Assembly: GCA_037176885.1 (NCBI GenBank)
Contig: JAWWNJ010000201.1
Location: forward strand, 1-64,000
DNA from: Favolaschia claudopus
Taxonomy: Eukaryota > Basidiomycota > Agaricomycetes > Agaricales > Mycenaceae
DNA length: 64,000 bases
Direction of reading: 5' to 3'
This document shows, one piece after another, positions 50,825 through 62,984 of the stretch. The first letter of the stretch is position 1, and every line of letters starts with the position of its first letter. A program made the translations under genes and the position numbers. The notes under the pieces were generated by a model. It had not been told where the DNA came from and searched no databases. It saw nothing but the letters and a program-made list of their open reading frames with translations.

Positions 50825-52418
50825 ATGGGTCGCCGACGAAAAACAAAGGACTACGAGATTGAGGCTGTCGTGGGGGAAAAGGTTACATCGGAGAAGTCAG
50901 TCTATACTATCCTACCTTTGCTTCAGTCCCTAATATCTCACGTAGAGGTGGTTCAAAGTCAGATGGAAAGGATGGAGTGAAGACTACGATGAATGGAAGC
51001 CGGAAGAAGATGTGTAAGCGAGCCCTCTACAACGGTTTCCAATGGCCTGAGCAGGTGGGCAGGACTGCTCCGGAACTAATTGATCGCTTCCTGGCTGCTC
51101 AAGCTGGCAACAGCGCCTCCGCATCGATTGCTCCTCCTTCAAAATTCAAGCGGTCATCGAGACCCCAAGGAAACATACCCCCAGAGTGAAGGCCAGTATT
51201 CCGTTCCTCCTGTCTCGGCATCGGCAATGGCGGCCTTGGCTTCTCCGCTCTCCAATTTGAAACAGCTCCCACCCAGTTCCGCAATCTCCTTGAACCAACT
51301 CGAAGACCCAGGTGCGTCGGAGCCGTCGTCCAACGTATCTCCGGAGATTGCGAATGAGAACGATACCTTCGGCAAGCACTCTGCGACGGAGAACAGTTCT
51401 CTACCGACTATCACGCCTGTTTCCTCGGAGCCCGTTTTGCAGTCCGATGACGTTGCTGTGTCGAAGCCCTTGTCTCAGCCATCTCCGCTCCCTATTTTCT
51501 TACCGAGCGGAGCGGACAAGACTACAGCACCGGAGCATGCGGATGGGATCGCTGGCTCTGGCGAGCACTCTGGAATGGAGAACAGTCCCCTACCGACTAT
51601 CACGCCTGTTTCTCCAAAGCTCGTTCTGCATCCCGATGACATTGCTGCGTTGAAGCCGTCATCCGAGCCATCTCCAGTATGTACCGGTTTTCGCTCCGAG
51701 TGGCACAGATACCTCACCTATATCCCAGGATGATAATATCAATGAGACCGCTACTCCTCGCGAACACTTATTGGCCATGACGGGTGTTTCCCCAATTTTG
51801 CTTGAAGACATGGTATTGAAACCGTCCTCCGACGCTTCAGAGGGACAGACTTCGGCAAGGGACAACCAGAATGCATCTACAGGGAACCGCGAAGACATCA
51901 CCGTCAATGATGCAGAGCAGCCTGGACATGATAGCAACGCCGCAATGCAAGTTGTCCCTGAGCTGGCCGTGCATCCGAGCGATCCCGATGCCATGGCTCA
52001 AGCATCGGGTTCAGCTCGGGACACGAACAAGCGGCCACGCAGCCCATCATTACTTTTTGCTGATACAGAGCCGCCCGCAAAACGCAAGGTGGCATCAAGT
52101 CTTGTGCGAGTCTCTGATATGTCCCAGTATCAGGATGAGCCAAGTTGGGAAGGTTTTGTACAGAAAATCGAAACTGTTGAGGATGTCAACAATGAAAAGT
52201 TTGTCCATCTGATATGGTGCGTCACTCTTCTAGTTCCATTCAGATGCAAGATTCACTCCGCTCAGGCACACGGGAGACCATAAGATTGTTCGCTCGGGAA
52301 CCTGTCATTCAAAACTCCCCTTTCAGGTAACTGTCGTCGCTGTTACCACTTTCGTTTACTGATCTGTTGGCAGCTACTTCGGTTCTATGAAAGCAAGCTG
52401 CGCTGGAAAGAGGATTGA
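50825..52418 (+). CDS. HP1-like protein: chromodomain plus chromo shadow domain
   Basis: ATG 50825. The chromodomain is split by two introns (50896-50947; 51012-51054): YEIEAVVGEKV, WFKVRWKGWSEDYDEWKPEE and DVGRTAPELIDRFLAAQ, with the aromatic cage positions Y, W and W present. It should bind methylated histone H3 in heterochromatin. A long Ser/Pro linker has a repeat of about 65 residues, two clear copies (NS-LPTITPVS..DD-A..KP-S-PSP) and a weaker third after an intron at 51678-51729 (GTATGT..CCCAG). The C-terminus has SWEGFVQKIETVEDV..KFVHLIW and, after further introns, LPFQLLRFYESKLRWKED with TGA at 52416, the pattern of a chromo shadow domain that dimerises HP1. A one-base step near 51150-51190 needs a very short intron or an indel. 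The repeat linker is longer than in typical HP1. Confidence 0.65.
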
Positions 52419-53148
52419 CCGTCAACTTCAGCACAGTTCATTCGGATAGTAAATACGCAAGATAATTTCCTCACATGTGCTCCTCTCCTTATTTCTACTT
52501 GACAATACACCATCAGTTCCGCGCATCGATGTTATGGAGGGCCACCTGCATTTCGAGATGGAAATGCCAACTCGCCTCGCCTCGCAAGGTAAGGTCGGTA
52601 AAGTCCTGTAATTGGTGTTGAAGGAGTAGGCCGAGCGCACAATGCACCATCAAAGCAGGTTGCTGGGTGGTCAGACTCCATAAGAGACTTATACAGTATT
52701 TGATGCCCGAAAATGGGACGCCATCACAGATGAGTTTTCCGGTCATATTACTTGTCTCTTGGGGGGTCAAAATTCACCAGAACATAGTTGAATAGACCAC
52801 CTCTTGATGCTCCGAGTAAGAATAATGCATAGGGTCTGTAGATCTTCTACTACTTGTTATGGAATAAGTCATGGACGGCGGGATTTTGTGTCGTTTGCGA
52901 CGGATTCAACAGCTTTTCGGCTGGTTCAAGATGCTGAACTGCATAGAGTAGACCACTGACCAAGATTCTGGCCATCAGTCTAATCACCAAGCGCTAATAT
53001 GTTGTCAAAAAGGCAGAATACATAAACAATCCCCAAATGTGATTTTTTTGCTCATCGGGGCATCGTTTCCCATGAAAATTGTATGCACAAATGTATAGCT
53101 CCGGCTGAGTTAAGCCAGTCCCCAGCTTGAATTATGGCAAACGCTTGT
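52419..53148. other. No recognised feature
   Basis: AT-rich sequence downstream of the HP1-like gene. No convincing open frame. Confidence 0.35.
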
Positions 53149-53262
53149 GCGGTTCCCGAGATATTGAGCCACCAAGTTGGCCATGTTTCGGCTATTTTGT
53201 TATTTGTTACAGCAAAAATGGCTGCCTTGGCAGCGCGATATCTCGGGAACGGTTGAGCCAGT
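53149..53262. repeat. Hairpin-forming inverted repeat
   Basis: CGGTTCCCGAGATAT at the left and ATATCTCGGGAACGG at the right form arms of 15 bp around about 80 bases. It may be a small MITE or a relic of one; no duplication was seen. Confidence 0.4.
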
Positions 53263-54905
53263 TTGCTTGATTCAAGGTGTTCGAATCGCTAGTTTTGGAA
53301 GATCTACCAGCCTAGCTATGCAACTTTGCGCCAAAGACATGGATAGCTGGGTCTGAATTTGCAGTTTTCAGGGTTTCTCACTGTTTTGCCTTTTATGGTA
53401 ATAGTCAACATTATTCGATCGCACTTATGGACAGAATGAGATTGGTAGAATACTCCACTGACATCTAGCACCTCTGTTCTTCCGAAAACCTGCTCAGATG
53501 GCCAAGAGCGGTCGAAGATCCCACCGTCCATGACTTAATGCATGACGAGTATACAGGCCGCCAGAAGCCACCCGGTGGCTCCAACGGCATGCGGATTGCA
53601 GCGGGGGGACAGAAACCACCCACAAAGAGGAACCGTTCTCTGCCAGCAGAAATCCATGGCTTTCCGCGCTGCAATCAATGCATCCGATCGCGTTGCGCGG
53701 TAGATGGACAAGAGTGCATCGCGGTGCTTAGTTTGAGCAAACTGGCGGGGCCAATAAAGATCATTTGGGCAAGTTGAAAAATCGCAGATTGGGGATTCTG
53801 GCCGGCTTGATGGCGGATCAAGATTGTCTGCCAAACAAATGGACAGAAAGAATTCCTTTGACCATAAAACCCACACTACATGTTATATGATGAGAGTGCA
53901 GAGGAGGCGCGAGCCGCCGAAGGAGCAGGCGCAGATGAGAAAGAAGAAGAAGGAGCAGCAGCTGAGGCCTGGGCGCCCGGATTGTGTACAATGAATTGAA
54001 AGGAGGGCACGCCTCCGCGTAAATGACCGCGCGCGTTCGATGAGACGGGGCGTAATGCTAGGTTCGGAACAAGCCTTCTCCGGTCCGGGCAAGCCGGACT
54101 AACTCGGAGAGGCTTGGTCCAAACTACCAAAAAAGGCCAATGTCCTCATGATTGTCTACTGCTCGTAATTCTGCACCAACGCTCATAAAACAAGTTCAGG
54201 CTTAGTTAATGGAAGCATACCCATATGCTCATGTATTTGAATTGATAAATACCTCAATTTTAGTGTCCTATGCTTGGACTTGTGCTTGTTTCGGCATTTT
54301 CTAAACCTCTATAGATCGCCTTAGTTTTATATGCACCTGGTTTTGCCTCAGAGTGGCTAATATAGTTATATCCTACAACTTCTCAACCACAGTTTTGCTA
54401 TGAAATTCAATGCTTCGCACAAGGAATGCAAATTTCGCTGCAAAGGGTGAAATGTCACGTATGTGACATGCGTGACAAACGCGCTTGCCAAGCTGCAAAC
54501 CATATTCCTAGGGGGCGCAGAGACATAAAGAAACCCAAAAATTACTCAGAAAGCATACCTGACATCCAAACATAAGTATGTTCAGGAAATTTGGGGCCAA
54601 AAAAACAAATGTTGACTCCTCCCTAGAGGATTTTGTGTAGCCTTTTCTTGCTCGTCGAAGCGTACATCAGCGGGCTGTATTGGAGCAACACGGCTTTGAA
54701 ATAATAATTCAAGTAGCTCATGCTGCTCATATACATCTCAGGTACATATTATACACTTGCAGAGAAGGGATTCCGCCAACGGCTGAGCTCCTGGACCGAG
54801 TTCAAGACATCCCTCTTTTTCTTGAGCTTGGCACAAGCCCCTTCTCAGAATCCGTGTGTCCGCACGTGAATGTCATGTGAGTTGAGAAGGCGGCTTGATC
54901 CGAAC
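53263..54905. other. No recognised gene
   Basis: It includes a purine-biased block at 53890-53965 (GAAGAAGAAGGAGCAGCAG) and an AT-rich region from 54180. A minus-strand frame at 53876-53535 lacks known motifs. Confidence 0.35.
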
Positions 54906-55332
54906 CTAGCGTAATGCGTTGGGGGGGGGGGGGAAACTGGATTGGTGGTGGCGGCTGCAGAAGATGATTGATGAGATGCTGCTCGACAAGAGGAGCCGAG
55001 GATGGTGCGGCATAGACAGAAGGACCGCTGGCGCGACTGGTGATGGGACTGTACCTGAAATCAAGAATGAGTTAGTTACTACCCACTGAAAGTAATAGCA
55101 CGCACCCATGATTCTCTAAGACCTGATATAAGGCGGCGAGATTGGGCTTTGAGCGTAGTTGATCTGGAGGCGTAACCGCGAGCATGCCTCGCGAAGCGGC
55201 TCCTTCTTCTTTACATTGGCTGACAGTCTCTCTCTGTATTGATCCCGTGTTTTGTCTCCGGCACGGTTTGAGTTCGACGCCGCCCATCTCTCGAGCTCTT
55301 GCTGTGAAAGGCTGACCAGTGTTGGTGGTCAA
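54906..55332 (-). pseudogene. Unidentified two-exon gene fragment cut by a MITE
   Basis: Exon A reads VELKPCRRQNTGSIQ, CKEEGAASRGMLAVTPPDQL and NLAALYQVLENHG. A 49-nt intron (GTGCGTG..TTTCAG) leads to YSPITSRASGPSVYA, VEQHLINHLLQPPPPIQF and a proline run coded by a 13-base C tract on this strand, then TAG at 54906-54908. The splice is in frame. The apparent start codon (55332) falls inside the terminal repeat of a MITE, so the original 5' part has been cut off. I do not recognise the family. Confidence 0.4.
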
Positions 55333-55631
55333 TTGGCTTTTCGTGACCGGTCATTTTTGACAGTCAGTGACCAGTCAGTGACTGGTCACCGATTCCATGA
55401 AGTGACTTGACCAGAGCACTGCCGCACCACCGTTCCAGACCGCATAAGCGGCGGTCTTTTCCCGCAGCTGTCAGCGGGAATGTGGGAACGTTGTGTTTGT
55501 TGGTGGTCGGACAGTCTCGGACGTTCCGCGGCGATGCGTGGTCGCGGTCAAGTCACCCAAGTGACCGGAGTGACGGCCACTTGCCGACTTGTTGACTGGT
55601 CAGTGACCAGTCACTGACCTGCACAACACTG
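55317..55631. mobile_element. hAT-like MITE (315 bp) with GTCACTGAC subrepeats
   Basis: The ends CAGTGTTG and CAACACTG are inverted. Next to each end are several copies of AGTGACCAGTCA / TGACTGGTCAC type sequence in both orientations, like binding sites. A convincing 8-bp flanking duplication is not visible. Confidence 0.6.
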
Positions 55632-55633
55632 GT

Positions 55634-56511
55634 GAAAGCTGCCCCTCCCCCTCTCCTGCTATATCGGGAAGGAGATTCGCACGATCCATGCGGGCCGAAA
55701 TTTCCGCTGTCGGGCAATGCTCTTTGGCTTTTGCTCTCGCTGCTCCGCTAAGCACCTGCCGTGTAGACCTTAAGCACGGCCGTCGGAATTGACTTGTCTA
55801 CCCGCTACAGTCGTCGCGGGGCTTATATTCTGTTCAACACAATTTCTCATCGATTTCCTGCCTGATTAAAAAAGTGAATTTCTGGTTTAAATTTAGTTTC
55901 ACGACTTTCAATAGTATTTCAGGCTGCTGCTAACAAATTCTTTTTTGCTTTCTCCCACCATGATCCCGCCAGACGCGCAGCTGTCGACCCTCCGACGCGC
56001 CTCAAGACTCAAACGAAATCAAGGCTTTCACTGCAAGAGCCCGCAACTCACTAGATCTCGAACAAGAATCTCACTGAAAGCTGCCCCTCCCCCTCTCCTG
56101 CTATATCGGGAAGGAGATTCGCACGATCCATGCGGGCCGAAATTTCCGCTGTCGGCAATGCTCTTTGGCTTTTGCTCTCGCTGCTCCGCTAAGCACCTGC
56201 CGTGTAGACCTTAAGCACGGCCGTCGGAATTGACTTGTCTACCCGCTACAGTCGTCGCGGGGCTTATATTCTGTTCAACACATTTCTCATCGATTTCCTG
56301 CCTGATTAAAAAAGTGAATTTCTGGTTTAAATTTAGTTTCACGACTTTCAATAGTATTTCAGGCTGCTGCTAACAAATTCTTTTTTGCTTTCTCCCACCA
56401 TGTCCCCGCCAGACGCGCACCTGTCGACCCTCCGACGCGCCTCAAGACTCAAACGAAATCAAGGCTTTCACTGCAAGAGCCCGCAACTCACTAGATCTCG
56501 AACAAGAATCT
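55634..56511 (+). repeat. Tandem direct duplication, unit about 440 bp
   Basis: GAAAGCTGCCCCTCCCC starts both units (55634, 56076) and CGAACAAGAATCT ends them. They differ at only a handful of positions, mainly one-base indels plus changes around the ATG. Each carries a T-rich stretch then ATG in a good context and the start of the same frame (LSTLRRASRLKRNQGF). The second copy's frame runs on to 56723 (112 codons) but shows no known domain. Confidence 0.75.
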
Positions 56512-58860
56512 TCAGCGTTGCAAGTTCTTCAAAAGGCTGCCTCATTTTCACTCAAACTCTCCCCCCCCCCCAAAGTCTCAAGACTAGTGCACCATCTGGT
56601 CTTCAACAGAATTTTCTATGCTTCTTGGCTCAGGATCAAGTGTCGCAAAACCTAGGCCTCAATCCGCAGAATCAAGACCTCAAGCCTCAAGACCGCGAGT
56701 CGCTTGAAACCGCAAGTCACTGAGTCGTAGGGAGGGTGACGGTAGGGTCGCGCGGTATGTGGTACTCGAGTACATCTCTCTCTCCTTCTCACCCCTCTCT
56801 CACTCTTGGCTACGCCGTCAGTTGTGATTCGGTCGAAGTCGTTGATAGTCGAATGTGGGGCAGGTGAAGGGCTGAGATGGATAAAAGGTGTTTGGGAGTC
56901 GTGTTCACTCCTCCTCGTGTATGTAGATTGAATTGGATGATATTTTCCCATTATTTGTGAAGCACCCGGGTGAGGGGAACGGGAAGCGTGCTACCCCGAG
57001 CGACAAAAAGAGGCAGGATGGGATATGGGCGGGAAGCGGAACAGGTCGAGATCATTGACGTAATCTTTGATTTGATTTGATTTGAAAGTTCTAATATATG
57101 CTGTACCTGGCTACGGAAGAGCTATGCAGCAGTACGGTAAGGGTTGGCGGGGATTTCGGAACTTGTGTTTCGTGCAGCGTCCCATCACTTGCTTCCGTTC
57201 CGGCACAACCCTGGAGCACTGTGACTGCCACCATCACCCACGATGGGTCTACTGAAACGCGGGGAATGGGAGCGTGGGTGAAAGCTGAACTAACAAACAA
57301 CCCAACCAACCACCACACAACCAATCCGACACGCGCAAGTTCGGGGCTCGATGCGAAGTATACGCATAATGCAATCCAGATGATCGACGGCGAAAGACGG
57401 AGAAGTAGTATTGATATTATTGTAGAAATAGAATGGCGGCGATAATGATGAGGTGTGCTCGCCTGCGAGCTCGTAGTCGTCCCGACCTACGGAATTCCTT
57501 CCCACCATCGTACCGTCCAACGTCGAATCCTGCTTAGTAACCTCAACCTCAACACAACCACTAACAAAATCCCGAATCCCGTCCATAACCGTATCCTGAA
57601 CCGTTCCGCGCCGTTCATCGTCGAACAAAGCAAACTGAATAAATACAACAAGTCCAACAATGGGTGGTCAACGAGCGTTTGAATTACGGATGTTCAAATC
57701 AAGTCGAATATTTAGCGAGGAATATTAAGAGCAGAAAGATGGTTAGATTATTGTAGGGTTTACATGGGGTGAAAGTTCTCTACTCTACGACGTAAAACCG
57801 CGCTCCTTATATACCCTACTGTGGCTGTGCTTCTGAGTCAAGCCGCAGCCGTTCCGTAGCCATGCCATAGCCTCCCGTAGTCAAGCCGCAGTCCATCCGT
57901 AGCTACCGTAGTCATTGCACAGCCCTCCGTAGCTCTTTTACGAGTCGAAACTCCAATTTGAGTCACATATCCAATGCCTTGAGGCCAGCCGAGTCATTCC
58001 GAGTCAAAACGAGTTCACAACGCGGTGTCGTGACCGTGTTTCTCTGATCCAGACGCGCCGCCATCAAAAGATCACAAATGCCGTGATTTCCGAGGTTTTC
58101 AACCGTGAACCAAATCCCAGCTCATCACTACATTTGCCTCTGTGTACACAAGCTACGAAGGGACACCTGGTCAGTGTGACACCAAAGTCTCAGGCTACAG
58201 ACGAGTCTGATGGAGCCATAGCACCGACATATACGCCTGGTGGGCCAGTCAACCATGTGGTCAAGGTTGGAGTGGACGGTTTGCGCTCCACCATCAAATA
58301 TTTCAGCGGCTATTAGCGATACAGTGACGTTGTAAGCTGCTATTTGGTCACATATGCGTGTTGTTGATGGTTCACGTAGCGAGTTTTACCCTAAAAATCA
58401 TCACTGTGGACCTCTAACCTCGCGAAATTCACGGGGCTTTTTTCACGCAATTTGGACCCGAAATCCGGGCAAAATACCCGCGAAATTCACGTACAAGAAG
58501 CGAATTTCGCCCCGAAAACCCGCGAGCACCGTTCGCGGGTTATGTCCGCTTCGCCCTCTGTCCCAGGGCGAAATTCACGTTCTTTTTGTACCAATATCCG
58601 ACGGGATTAGAGAGTTTGTGCGAGCGACCCGGGTCGCTATGAATCACTCGGATCTCCACAACGAGCAGTCTCAGATGCAAGATCCCAGCGACCTAGGAAC
58701 ACCCCAGGGCAATACTCATCTTTGAGGAATTCAAGAGTACAGATATTTTGCCAAGCACTAGAACGCATAGCACTGGAAACGCAATCGTCCAGTACTTCAA
58801 TGCCGTAACCCCCTATAAAGTTTGAGTAATCAATTCCCGTTGAGACGCGTAATCATGTTC
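56512..58860. other. Mostly unrecognised; weak open frames and short tandem motifs
   Basis: There is a C run at about 56561-56570. Short repeats of TCAAGCCGCAG..CCGTAG lie at 57838-57930 and of GCGAAATTCACG at 58420-58580. Frames at 57098-57445 (plus), 57628-57290 (minus) and 58083-58316 (plus) are open but not recognisable. Confidence 0.35.
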
Positions 58861-58867
58861 AAGCAAT

Positions 58868-59160
58868 TGGATGGCACAGCGGTAACCCCTAAGGTTGACC
58901 ACGCGCACATTGCCAAGGTCGCAGGTTCGAATCCTGCAGCCCCAACCCTCGGAGAAACACTTTAGACACTCCGAGATTCCGCCGCGCCGATTTCGGCTAA
59001 ACCAACCTGAAAAATCGGTCATTCCGAGGCTTTTTGGCTGCCGAAAACGCGTTTTCCCGCCGAGGGATTTCCCCTTGGGGAAGGGGAAGCAATGACCTAC
59101 CGTGAGAATCTAGACCGTTTTGCCATCACCCTCGGAATGGAGAAGTTCCCAGGCCACGGC
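58868..59160 (+). repeat. tRNA-derived SINE, fullest copy of the family (copy 3 of 3)
   Basis: The A box TGGCACAGCGG (about 58872) and a perfect B box GGTTCGAATCC inside the stem-loop GCAGGTTCGAATCCTGC (about 58921-58937) form an internal pol III promoter. The acceptor ends do not pair, so it is not a working tRNA. The body follows: AAAAATCGGTCATTCCGAGG, CCGAAAACGCGTTTTCCCG and TTTGCCATCACCCTCGGAAT, shared with copies at 4118 and 35248. Confidence 0.6.
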
Positions 59161-59333
59161 GTCAGGACTCCAGGACATGCTTACAAACCACCTGGACGGC
59201 ATCTGCATTCCGGAGTCCTATACCGATGAATGGGGAAGCAAGCTTCCCCATTAATTCTATAGAGATTTTGCATGACTTTGAGCAATCTGGTCGAGGGAAT
59301 TTGGCCCATCCTTCCTCGTTATTTTAATAATAA

Positions 59334-59680
59334 CTAGCAGTGAGCCCGTGCTTCGCTACGGGATAAGTACACAATTTCCCTTGGAATTAAGGCTGAGCAC
59401 GGGCTTCGCGCGCGACGTTGATAATCTTAACTTGCAATATCAAAAGATGTCGGTGGCTGTCGACCTCGCAGCTTCCTACTGATAGGTTGTATCTAAACTT
59501 TTGAGTCGGACGACTTTCCTTAGACTCGACACAGCCACTTCGCCAGGTTGGTTGGTGATCGATCACGGAGACCAACAGGCGATAGCGACTGGACGATAAT
59601 CCGAGGATTTTGGCAGGGAGCGGAAATTGCCGAGGTTGTTTTGACTTAGTCGTAAAAACGCGAATGGCCAAAATTCAAAC
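59334..59680 (-). mobile_element. Helitron 3' end (non-autonomous copy), 5' limit unknown
   Basis: On the minus strand the hairpin CCCGTAGCGAAGCACGGG is followed by CTCACTGCTAG and T, as in the Helitron ends at 24447 and 26006, though with a different hairpin loop. No Helitron protein sequence is present; the right boundary shown is only indicative. Confidence 0.6.
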
Positions 59681-59864
59681 TTATCGCAGGGACATAATTC
59701 TCATATGTGCATGACCGGATTTCTTGTCGCTACAAACCTATGTTTTAGATTTTTCAATTTCGTTTGCGTTCGAGTACAATACATGGCATCATTTCTGCAT
59801 CAAAGAGCTCCTAATGCAGACATTCCTCTCGTCTTTTCGTTTTCCGACGGATGCGGGGGGAAAA

Positions 59865-60124
59865 TGTTGGAATAATCGGCTAAGCAAGCCGAAATCATGC
59901 CGAGGCGCATCACCGCCTTCGGTACGGATCTTTACTAAGCACGCCCGAACGCGAACTTTCCAGTTTATTCTTTAGATAGTTCCTACTCATACTTGACTCA
60001 GTTTGAGCTCAATATTCAGAACCTTCTAGTATATTTTGTAGAGTATAAAAGCTGTAACAATTTGCCTAGCTAATAATCAATTCTCTTCTTCTTTATCGCT
60101 CTCAAATTCGTTCTATCTGCTAAA
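59865..60124 (+). repeat. Putative 5' LTR of the copia element
   Basis: The left boundary is inferred from TGTTGG and the right from the primer site. The second LTR is outside the window, so it cannot be confirmed here. Confidence 0.45.
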
Positions 60125-60125
60125 A

Positions 60126-60139
60126 GGTTATGGGCCCCC
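60126..60139 (+). promoter_or_regulatory. Primer-binding site, initiator tRNA-Met anticodon-half type
   Basis: GGTTATGGGCCC is one base from the complement of the anticodon stem-loop of initiator tRNA-Met, the half-tRNA primer used by many copia elements. Confidence 0.45.
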
Positions 60140-60209
60140 GCCCGCGCATAAATAACCTAGAACGAATACTGCTTACCTCTACACACTCCAAGTAACTCAA
60201 CAACACTAT

Positions 60210-61098
60210 GTCCACCAACACATTCTCCTCGACTGCGAAACCTCGGCGAATACTTCGCCAAACTCCCCGCTTGCAAGGCCGACGGAACAAATTGGGTCTT
60301 CTTCCGTGATAGATTCATCTTCGCGGTTGAAAGCTGCCGGCCTCGACAATCATCTTGATGACAGTGCCCAAGGAACCGCAAAGGCACCGGCTGGGCCTGC
60401 CGAGGCTGATCCCGAGAAACCCACGGCAGACGAAACTCGCTTGATGAATGAATATTTTGCGAAGCGGCGGATCTGGAAATCAGAACAAGCAGTACTCAAA
60501 CAGGGACTGGCTTCGGTCATACCTGATTCCTTGTTCCTGAAAGTCAAGGGTGCGGCAAATGTGAAGGAGATGTGGGAGAAGGTGACGGCGGAATATGAAA
60601 AGAAGTCAAAGATGGTCACGGTTGATCTGCGCAGAAAGCTTCAAGATGAGCGCTGCGTGGAAGGGGGAGATGTTAAAACTCACCTCGACAAACTACAGAA
60701 GATCCGGGAGGACCTAATAGCCATGGGTGCCGACCCCCGGAGACGACAACTTTGTTGCGATTGTCCTCGGATCCCTCCCCTCGGCATTTGAGACGTACCT
60801 TTCCGCATTAACGGGAGCTGCGTCACTTCTCGGCAAAGACCTCGACCCGGACACGGTGCTACAGGGCATCAGTGATGAAGCTGATAGGAAGGAAAGCCAG
60901 GCTACGGGCAAGGGGGAGAAAGAAGCCGCATTTTACGGAAATGACGGCAAGTCGAAGAAGAAACTCGAGTGCTATAATTGCCACAAGAAAGGGCATATGG
61001 CGCGAGATTGCTGGGCTAAAGGAAGAGGAAGGAAGGTCAGAACCCACATAGGAAGGGTAAAGGCCAGGCCAATACCGCGAAGGCGGAACCAGAGTTGA
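60210..61098 (+). pseudogene. Copia Gag with zinc knuckle
   Basis: Near 60245 a frame reads LGEYFAKLPACKADGTNWVF, the N-terminal copia gag motif, then moves frame into AAGLDNHLDDSAQG (60330). It continues through WKSEQAVLKQGLASVIPDSL, VKEMWEKVTAEYEKKSK and KLQDERCVEGG. Another shift at about 60740 leads to DDNFVAIVLGSLPSAFETYL and CYNCHKKGHMARDC, a CCHC knuckle at 60970. Two frame shifts make it non-functional. Confidence 0.7.
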
Positions 61099-61279
61099 TG
61101 CTGCGTGGATGGCAGCGTCGGATAGGCCGGAGGGATCACATCGAGTTGATGAACTTGATGAGGAAGAGTTCGAGTGGGATGCTGGCGATGAATGGGCGGA
61201 TATGCCGCCACTCTTGGACGTGTCGGATAGCGACGACGAGCCGGAGGATGCCGGGGAAGATGAAGAATTGAAGGAATCA

Positions 61280-62273
61280 ACTTCACTTACCTCGGAAAAT
61301 TTGGTCGCGGCAGCAGTCACCACAGCGCAGGAATACGAGCTCGAAATTTACGAATCGGGTGATACACAGCACATGACACCCTCACGGCATCGATTGACGA
61401 ATTACCGGGCTATACAGCCGCGAGGAATTGCTGGAGCTGACAACAAGAATTTGAAGCTGTCGGCATGGGGGATATGCTAATACAAGTCCCCAATGGTCCA
61501 AATAAATCAACCAGGGTCCTCATGAAGGAATGTCTTACACGCACCTCGACTCGGGATAACCCTGATTTCCATCGGTCGCATCGCTCAGGCCGGCTACGCG
61601 GTCCAATTCCGTCAAACGGAGTGTCGGATTGTTGACCGGAACAACAAACGGATCGGCACCATTCCGCTCGAACGTGGACTCTACCGCGTTCAGGTACCGA
61701 TTACGACGCCGCGTGCGAACGTGGCTAACGACGGCCCGCTGGTTGTGACACCCGAAGAGTTACACAAATTAATGGGTCACTTGCAGGTGGATGCGGCAAC
61801 AAAATTGGTCAAAAATAATTTGGTTGATGGAATAGAATTGGACGAGACGCACCGTACATCCACAGGCGACTGCAAATCATGCCTGCACGGCAGGATGACG
61901 CGCAAACCGATTCCCAAGTCCATGGAGAGAGAGGCTAGTGGGGAAGTTGGTGATGAACTTCATTCCGATGTGTGGGGACCGGCGACCGTTGAAACCCCGC
62001 AGCACAAGCGCTATTACGTCTCGTTTACCGACGAAGCTTCGCGTTACACCGTCCCTTGTGTTGATGCACACCCAGGATGAGACGCTGGAAGCTTTCGAGA
62101 ACGTAGATGTGCGCTGGGAAAACAAACACGGCATCAGAATCAAAATACTTCATTCGGACAACGGAGGTGAATACAAAAATCATGCCTTCAATAATTATCT
62201 CGCCCGCAGAGGAATTGCACGCCGGTACACCGTACACGACACCCCCGAGCACAACGCATTGCGGAACGATTAA
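61280..62273 (+). pseudogene. Copia protease and integrase
   Basis: SGDTQHMTPSRH (61360) corresponds to the protease active site, normally DSGAxxHM, here with the first Asp changed to Glu (ESGD). VTPEELHKLMGHL and CKSCLHGRMTR make the integrase zinc site. The core has HSDVWGP with the first Asp (61960), HSDNGGEY with the second Asp (62150) and, after a frame change, HDTPEHNAL where the Glu block is expected. The TAA after HNALRND (62271) and several shifts break it. Confidence 0.65.
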
Positions 62274-62984
62274 ATCGGACACTTCTCGAGAAGGTCCGCG
62301 CAATGTTACATGCCGCGGGACTTCCGGCGAATTTGTGGGGCGAAGCGTTGAAACACGCTGTTTGGTTGAAGAACAGGACCTCTACAAAGGCATTAGGAGG
62401 CCGCACACCACAAAGAAATATTTCACAAGAGCAAACCAAACTTACGCAATATCCACGAGTGGGGTTGCAAAGTTTCGGTTCATGTTGAAGATGGCGGCAA
62501 ACTTGATGGCCGCGCTCGCGACGGTCGATGGGTCGGCTATGACCAAGACTCGATTGACGGGCATCGGATTTATTATCCAGATCGGCGGATGGTTCGGACG
62601 GAGAGAAAGTGTAAAATTTTGTGAAGGAAAAGAGGAGTGGATGGAATTTACAGAGTGCTGAATGAGGGGGAGAGAGTGGTTGGCAAAGACGAAGAAACTT
62701 CAAAAACCATCCAGCACGCACCTTCGGAAACCCCACACACAATTCCTACCCCTTCCCGCGCACCATCCTAACCCACTCACCACTCCACCTGCTTCCCGCT
62801 CCCCAAGTCCATCGCCGAAATTAGCGCCACAGGACACCAGCAGCAAAATCGACCCAAAGAATATTATCGAAGGATCGAGAACACGCCGAGCGGCTCACAT
62901 AAGCCGATACATCGAAAGATCATTCGGATCTGGGAGTTCTATCAGCACAGTATTTGCATATCTTGCTGGAGGAGAATTCTCAGA

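Noticed and set aside
55317..55631. Regular GTCACTGAC repeats considered as a CRISPR-like array
   Set aside because: The repeats are short, in both orientations and confined to the ends of a MITE; no unique equal spacers.
58813..59022. Minus-strand frame reading GCRIRTCDLGN
   Set aside because: This peptide is the well-known false translation of the complement of a tRNA T arm; the DNA is a tRNA-derived SINE.
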